NCBI GenBank assembly: GCA_036504075.1
Contig: DASXVX010000015.1
Location: 1-34,655, forward strand
DNA: 34,655 nucleotides
Source of the DNA: DASXVX01 sp036504075
GTDB taxonomy: Bacteria > Bacillota > Sulfobacillia > Symbiobacteriales > Symbiobacteriaceae
Direction: 5' to 3'
This document shows, one piece after another, positions 31,702 to 34,655 of the stretch; the first letter of the stretch is position 1; each line of letters opens with the position of its first letter. A model generated the notes under the pieces. That model saw nothing but the letters and a program-made list of their open reading frames with translations. It searched no databases and was not told the origin of the DNA. The position numbers were made by a program, and so were the translations under genes.

Positions 31702-34134
31702 GTGAAAGACCGCCTGGTTGTACCGATTGAACAGCTGCGCCGTACCTGGGACCCCGGGGCGATGGGGTTCAAGACCACGGAAGAACTGCCGGTTCTGGAA
31801 GGGCTGGTCGGGCAGGACCGGGCCGTGGCATCCTTGCAGTTCGGGCTCGCCATGCGCAGCCCGGGGTACGGCATTTACGTGGCCGGGCCATCCGGCACGG
31901 GCAAGACCAGCTATACCATCGCACTGACCCGGTCGTTCGCCGCAAAGCAGCCGGCGCCGCAAGATTGGGTTTATGTGCATAACTTCGATCATCCGGATGA
32001 GCCACTGACTCTGGCTTTCCCGCCCGGTACGGCGACTACCTTCTCCAGAGAGATGGAGGAGTTGATTCGCGACGGCCGGGCGCTCGCCGGGCAGGCGCAG
32101 ACCAGCGAGGATTACCGGAAAAGCCGGGAGGAGTTGGTCCGACAGGTTCGCAATCAGATGGCGGTCATCGCGGAAGAGATCGAGAGCATGGCCCGCGAGA
32201 CCGGCTTCGCGCTCTCCCGCACCGAGCAGGGCCCGGTGCCCGTCCCCGTAATGAAAGGCCAGCCCATTACCGAGGAGCAGTTCACGGCGCTGCCACCGGA
32301 GGCCAAGCGGGAGATCGGCGATCGGGCGCAGGTCATCCAGGTGGCCATCGTTGAAGCCGGGCGCAAGACCATGGAGCTGGAGAAGCTGCTCCAGGGGCAG
32401 TTGCGGGACCTCGACATGCGGGTGGCTCAGGGCGCCCTGGCCCCGGGAATCAAGCGCCTGAAGGACAAGTACAAGCACCTGCCCCAGGTGGTGGACTGGC
32501 TGAACCGGGCAGAGCTGGAAATGGCCGGCTCCACGATCCCGGATCACGTTGAGGGCAAGACCGGCGCAGATGAGGCCGCCGCAGCCGCCGAATTGGCGTC
32601 CATGGGCATGCGCAAGCGCCGGGTGGATCCCTACGCCCGGTTCCGGGTGAACGTTTTCGTCATCCGCCACAAGAAAGTGGGCGCCCCGGTGGTGGTCGAG
32701 ACGAACCCCACGTACCAGAACCTGTTCGGCAAGGCCGAGTACTTCAACGTCGGGGACGGGCCGTTGGAAGACGTGGCCATGCAAATCAAGCCGGGTGCCA
32801 TCCATCGGGCCAACGGCGGCTATTTGGTGCTGCAGGCCGCGGATGTCCTTCGTAGCCCGTACTCCTGGGAAGCCTTGAAACGGGCACTCTCCACCCACGA
32901 GGCCCGCATCGAGGCCCTGGGCCAGGAGAATCGGGCGCTGCCCCTGGAGATCGTCCGGCCGCAGCCGATGCCGCTAGATGTCAAAGTGATTCTGATCGGC
33001 GGTTCCGGCATCTATCATATGCTCTACGCACAGGATGAAGGGTTCCATAAACTCTTCAAGCTGAAGTCCGAGTTCGACGTGACCCTGGAAGCCACCGAGG
33101 CAAACGTGCTGGGGTTGGCCGGCTTTATCGCCCAGGTCTGCCGGCGGGACAACTTGAAGCACTTCACGGCCGAGGCCGTGTCGGCGGTCATTGAGCACAG
33201 CCATCGGCTTGCGGAAGATCAGACCAAGTTGTCCGCCCGCTTCAACGAGACGGTCGACGTCGTCTACGAGGCCAACGCCTGGGCCGAACAGGCTCAGAGC
33301 CGCTACGTGGAGGCCGATCACGTCTGGCGGGCGGTTCGGGAGAAGCAGGCCCGGTCGTCCCTCTCCGAGATGCATTTGCAGGAGATGATCGAGCGGGGCA
33401 CCATCCTCTTTGATATAGACGGTGCAGTAGCCGGACAGGTTAACGGCCTTACGGTCATGAACGTCGGGGACCACAGCTTCGGCTCCCCCAGCCGGATTAC
33501 GGCGAGGGTTTATCTGGGGCAGAAGGGCATCCTGCATATCGAGCGGGAGATTGCCATGTCGGGCCAGATTCACGACAAGGGCCTTTTCACGCTGACGGCC
33601 TACCTGGGCGATCGGTTTGCACAGGATAAGCCGCTTGCCTTCTCCGCCAGCGTGGCCTTCGAGCAGACGTACGTCCCGGTCGACGGCGACAGCGCCTCAA
33701 GTACGGAGCTTTACGCGCTGCTCTCGGCCCTTGCCGACCTGCCCATTGATCAGGGCATCGCGGTCACCGGCTCAGTGAATCAGCGGGGCCAGGTGCAGCC
33801 CATTGGCGGCGTTAACGAGAAAATCGAAGGCTTCTTCCGGGTCTGCCAGAGCTTGGGCCTTTCCGGCCGACAAGGCGTGATGATGCCCCGCCGGAATCTG
33901 CCGAACCTGGCGTTGTCGCAGGAGGTGCTGGAGGCGGTCAAGGCCGGGCAGTTCCACATCTGGGCCGTCAGCACCATTGAGGAGGGCATCGAGGTCCTCA
34001 CGGGCGTGCCGGCGGGCCAGCGGGGGCCGGATGGGCGCTATACGGCGGGCAGCGTTTTCGATCGGGTCGACCGGCGGATTACCGGGTTTGCCCAGAAGGG
34101 GCTGCAGTGGAACCACGGGGAGAACTACACGTAA
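31702..34134 (+). CDS. Lon-family ATP-dependent protease (LonB-related, YcbZ-like)
   Basis: An 810-residue protein. An N-terminal ATPase region has Walker A (VAGPSGTGKTSYT), followed by a long helical, probably coiled-coil insert (about residues 120-300). The C-terminal Lon protease domain has the Ser-Lys dyad: Ser664 in DGDSASSTELYALLSAL and Lys707 in GGVNEKIEG, 43 residues apart as in Lon. It lacks the N-terminal Lon substrate domain, as in the Lon-related YcbZ/AAA group. GTG 31702 follows AAGGGGGAG. The next gene region is the rRNA operon, so it is monocistronic. Substrates unknown. Confidence 0.92.
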   Translation: MKDRLVVPIEQLRRTWDPGAMGFKTTEELPVLEGLVGQDRAVASLQFGLAMRSPGYGIYVAGPSGTGKTSYTIALTRSFAAKQPAPQDWVYVHNFDHPDEPLTLAFPPGTATTFSREMEELIRDGRALAGQAQTSEDYRKSREELVRQVRNQMAVIAEEIESMARETGFALSRTEQGPVPVPVMKGQPITEEQFTALPPEAKREIGDRAQVIQVAIVEAGRKTMELEKLLQGQLRDLDMRVAQGALAPGIKRLKDKYKHLPQVVDWLNRAELEMAGSTIPDHVEGKTGADEAAAAAELASMGMRKRRVDPYARFRVNVFVIRHKKVGAPVVVETNPTYQNLFGKAEYFNVGDGPLEDVAMQIKPGAIHRANGGYLVLQAADVLRSPYSWEALKRALSTHEARIEALGQENRALPLEIVRPQPMPLDVKVILIGGSGIYHMLYAQDEGFHKLFKLKSEFDVTLEATEANVLGLAGFIAQVCRRDNLKHFTAEAVSAVIEHSHRLAEDQTKLSARFNETVDVVYEANAWAEQAQSRYVEADHVWRAVREKQARSSLSEMHLQEMIERGTILFDIDGAVAGQVNGLTVMNVGDHSFGSPSRITARVYLGQKGILHIEREIAMSGQIHDKGLFTLTAYLGDRFAQDKPLAFSASVAFEQTYVPVDGDSASSTELYALLSALADLPIDQGIAVTGSVNQRGQVQPIGGVNEKIEGFFRVCQSLGLSGRQGVMMPRRNLPNLALSQEVLEAVKAGQFHIWAVSTIEEGIEVLTGVPAGQRGPDGRYTAGSVFDRVDRRITGFAQKGLQWNHGENYT

Positions 34135-34144
34135 GCGAGTCCCG

Positions 34145-34180
34145 AAAGCAGGCAACCCGAGGTGGTTGCCTGCTTTATTT
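34145..34180 (+). terminator. Terminator of Lon-like gene
   Basis: AAAGCAGGCAACC / GGTTGCCTGCTTT is a perfect 13-bp stem with a short loop followed by ATTT, about 10 nt after the stop codon. Confidence 0.9.
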
Positions 34181-34221
34181 GTCGCACCATTGCGAGTCAT
34201 TTGGATCGCGAGATTTAGGGG

Positions 34222-34251
34222 TTGACCTCGAGGTTTGGCTTGCGGTAAGAT
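34222..34251 (+). promoter_or_regulatory. rRNA operon promoter P1
   Basis: TTGACC and TAAGAT are separated by 18 nt, roughly 290 nt upstream of the 16S gene. Confidence 0.7.
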
Positions 34252-34319
34252 AAGACCCGTCGCCGCCCAATCAACGGCGGTGGCTGCCGACAGTGAAACA
34301 ACCGGAAAGAACTGGTTGG

Positions 34320-34348
34320 TTGACGGACGGCGGCGAACCTGGTAGAGT
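34320..34348 (+). promoter_or_regulatory. rRNA operon promoter P2
   Basis: TTGACG and TAGAGT are separated by 17 nt, about 100 nt downstream of P1. Tandem promoters are usual for Firmicute rRNA operons. Confidence 0.65.
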
Positions 34349-34379
34349 AAGTACTTGCCGCCTCCAAGCGGCAGACTTC

Positions 34380-34500
34380 GAACCTTGAAAACTAGACAGT
34401 GTAAGTCGAGTCACAAAACGACGGGTGATCTACGCAAGTGGGTCTGCCAACGTTGGCTTTGTGACTCGGTAGCAGAGTCACCAAGCAATTGGTGACAGCG
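34380..34500 (+). other. 16S rRNA leader with antitermination-like box and hairpins
   Basis: CCTTGAAAACTAGACAG near 34383 resembles the boxA-containing motif of Firmicute rRNA leaders and spacers. CGAGTCACAAA (34407-34417) pairs perfectly with TTTGTGACTCG (34458-34468), enclosing 40 nt, and GTCACCAA / TTGGTGAC (34477-34496) is a second small hairpin. They are probably leader structures for antitermination and processing. Confidence 0.6.
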
Positions 34501-34540
34501 AAGCGAGTCGTACTGGAATGAAAAGAGCCGAACAAACTAT

Positions 34541-34655
<115 letters not shown>

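Noticed and set aside
30286..32898. 870-residue minus-strand open frame
   Set aside because: Shadow of the B12-fusion and Lon-like genes; low-complexity His/Gly/Arg translation and no domain.

Overview
The window is about 34.7 kb of GC-rich DNA lying between two ribosomal RNA operons of the same orientation: it opens with a 5S rRNA and closes with the leader and first ~115 nt of a 16S rRNA. A Spo0A DNA-binding domain, a GlnR-type regulator with TGTNA-N7-TNACA operators, eno-secG-esterase synteny, a ydaO-type riboswitch, S-layer-homology domains and frequent TTG/GTG starts after strong AGGAGG sites all point to a GC-rich, spore-forming-lineage Firmicute. A Symbiobacterium-like clostridial relative is my best guess from gene style and the short 16S start. 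This is inference, not a database match.

Layout. 1-4.3 kb: 5S rRNA, an unusual spo0A (minus) divergent from a DUF1848 gene, a small DUF378 membrane protein, a fumarylacetoacetate-hydrolase family enzyme, and a TPM-like lipoprotein. 4.3-8.8 kb: a GNAT acetyltransferase and asnB (minus), a P-loop NTPase fused to an Asp23/Gls24 domain (plus), and a small unknown protein (minus). 9.0-12.1 kb: a tightly overlapping pstS-pstC-pstA-pstB phosphate importer without phoU. 12.1-14.1 kb: glnR-glnA behind a good promoter flanked by two perfect GlnR boxes; the glutamine synthetase looks like the enterobacterial (beta) type with an adenylylation-like tyrosine. 14.2-18.3 kb: signal peptidase I, an S-layer-homology protein with five tandem repeats, and sigma-54 (rpoN). 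18.3-20.0 kb: a LysR regulator divergent from an amidase-domain protein.

20.1-27.5 kb is a glycolytic cluster, pgk-tpiA-[D-threonine-aldolase-like gene]-[CsoR-family repressor]-[trxA, minus]-gpmI-eno-secG, followed by a carboxylesterase. The CsoR-family gene and the convergent thioredoxin gene share the inverted repeat TACCC-N4-GGGTA, in both cases within the core promoter, so a two-promoter regulon is predicted.

28.5-31.6 kb is the most unusual part. A sigma-A-type promoter, a c-di-AMP (ydaO/yuaA) riboswitch and an intrinsic terminator precede a two-gene operon: an octopine/nopaline-dehydrogenase family protein and a protein that fuses a B12-binding domain to a glutamate-mutase-E-like barrel. 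This looks like an undescribed c-di-AMP-controlled, B12-dependent amino-acid pathway, perhaps for an osmolyte or an unusual amino-acid derivative. A Lon-family protease and the tandem promoters of the next rRNA operon end the window.
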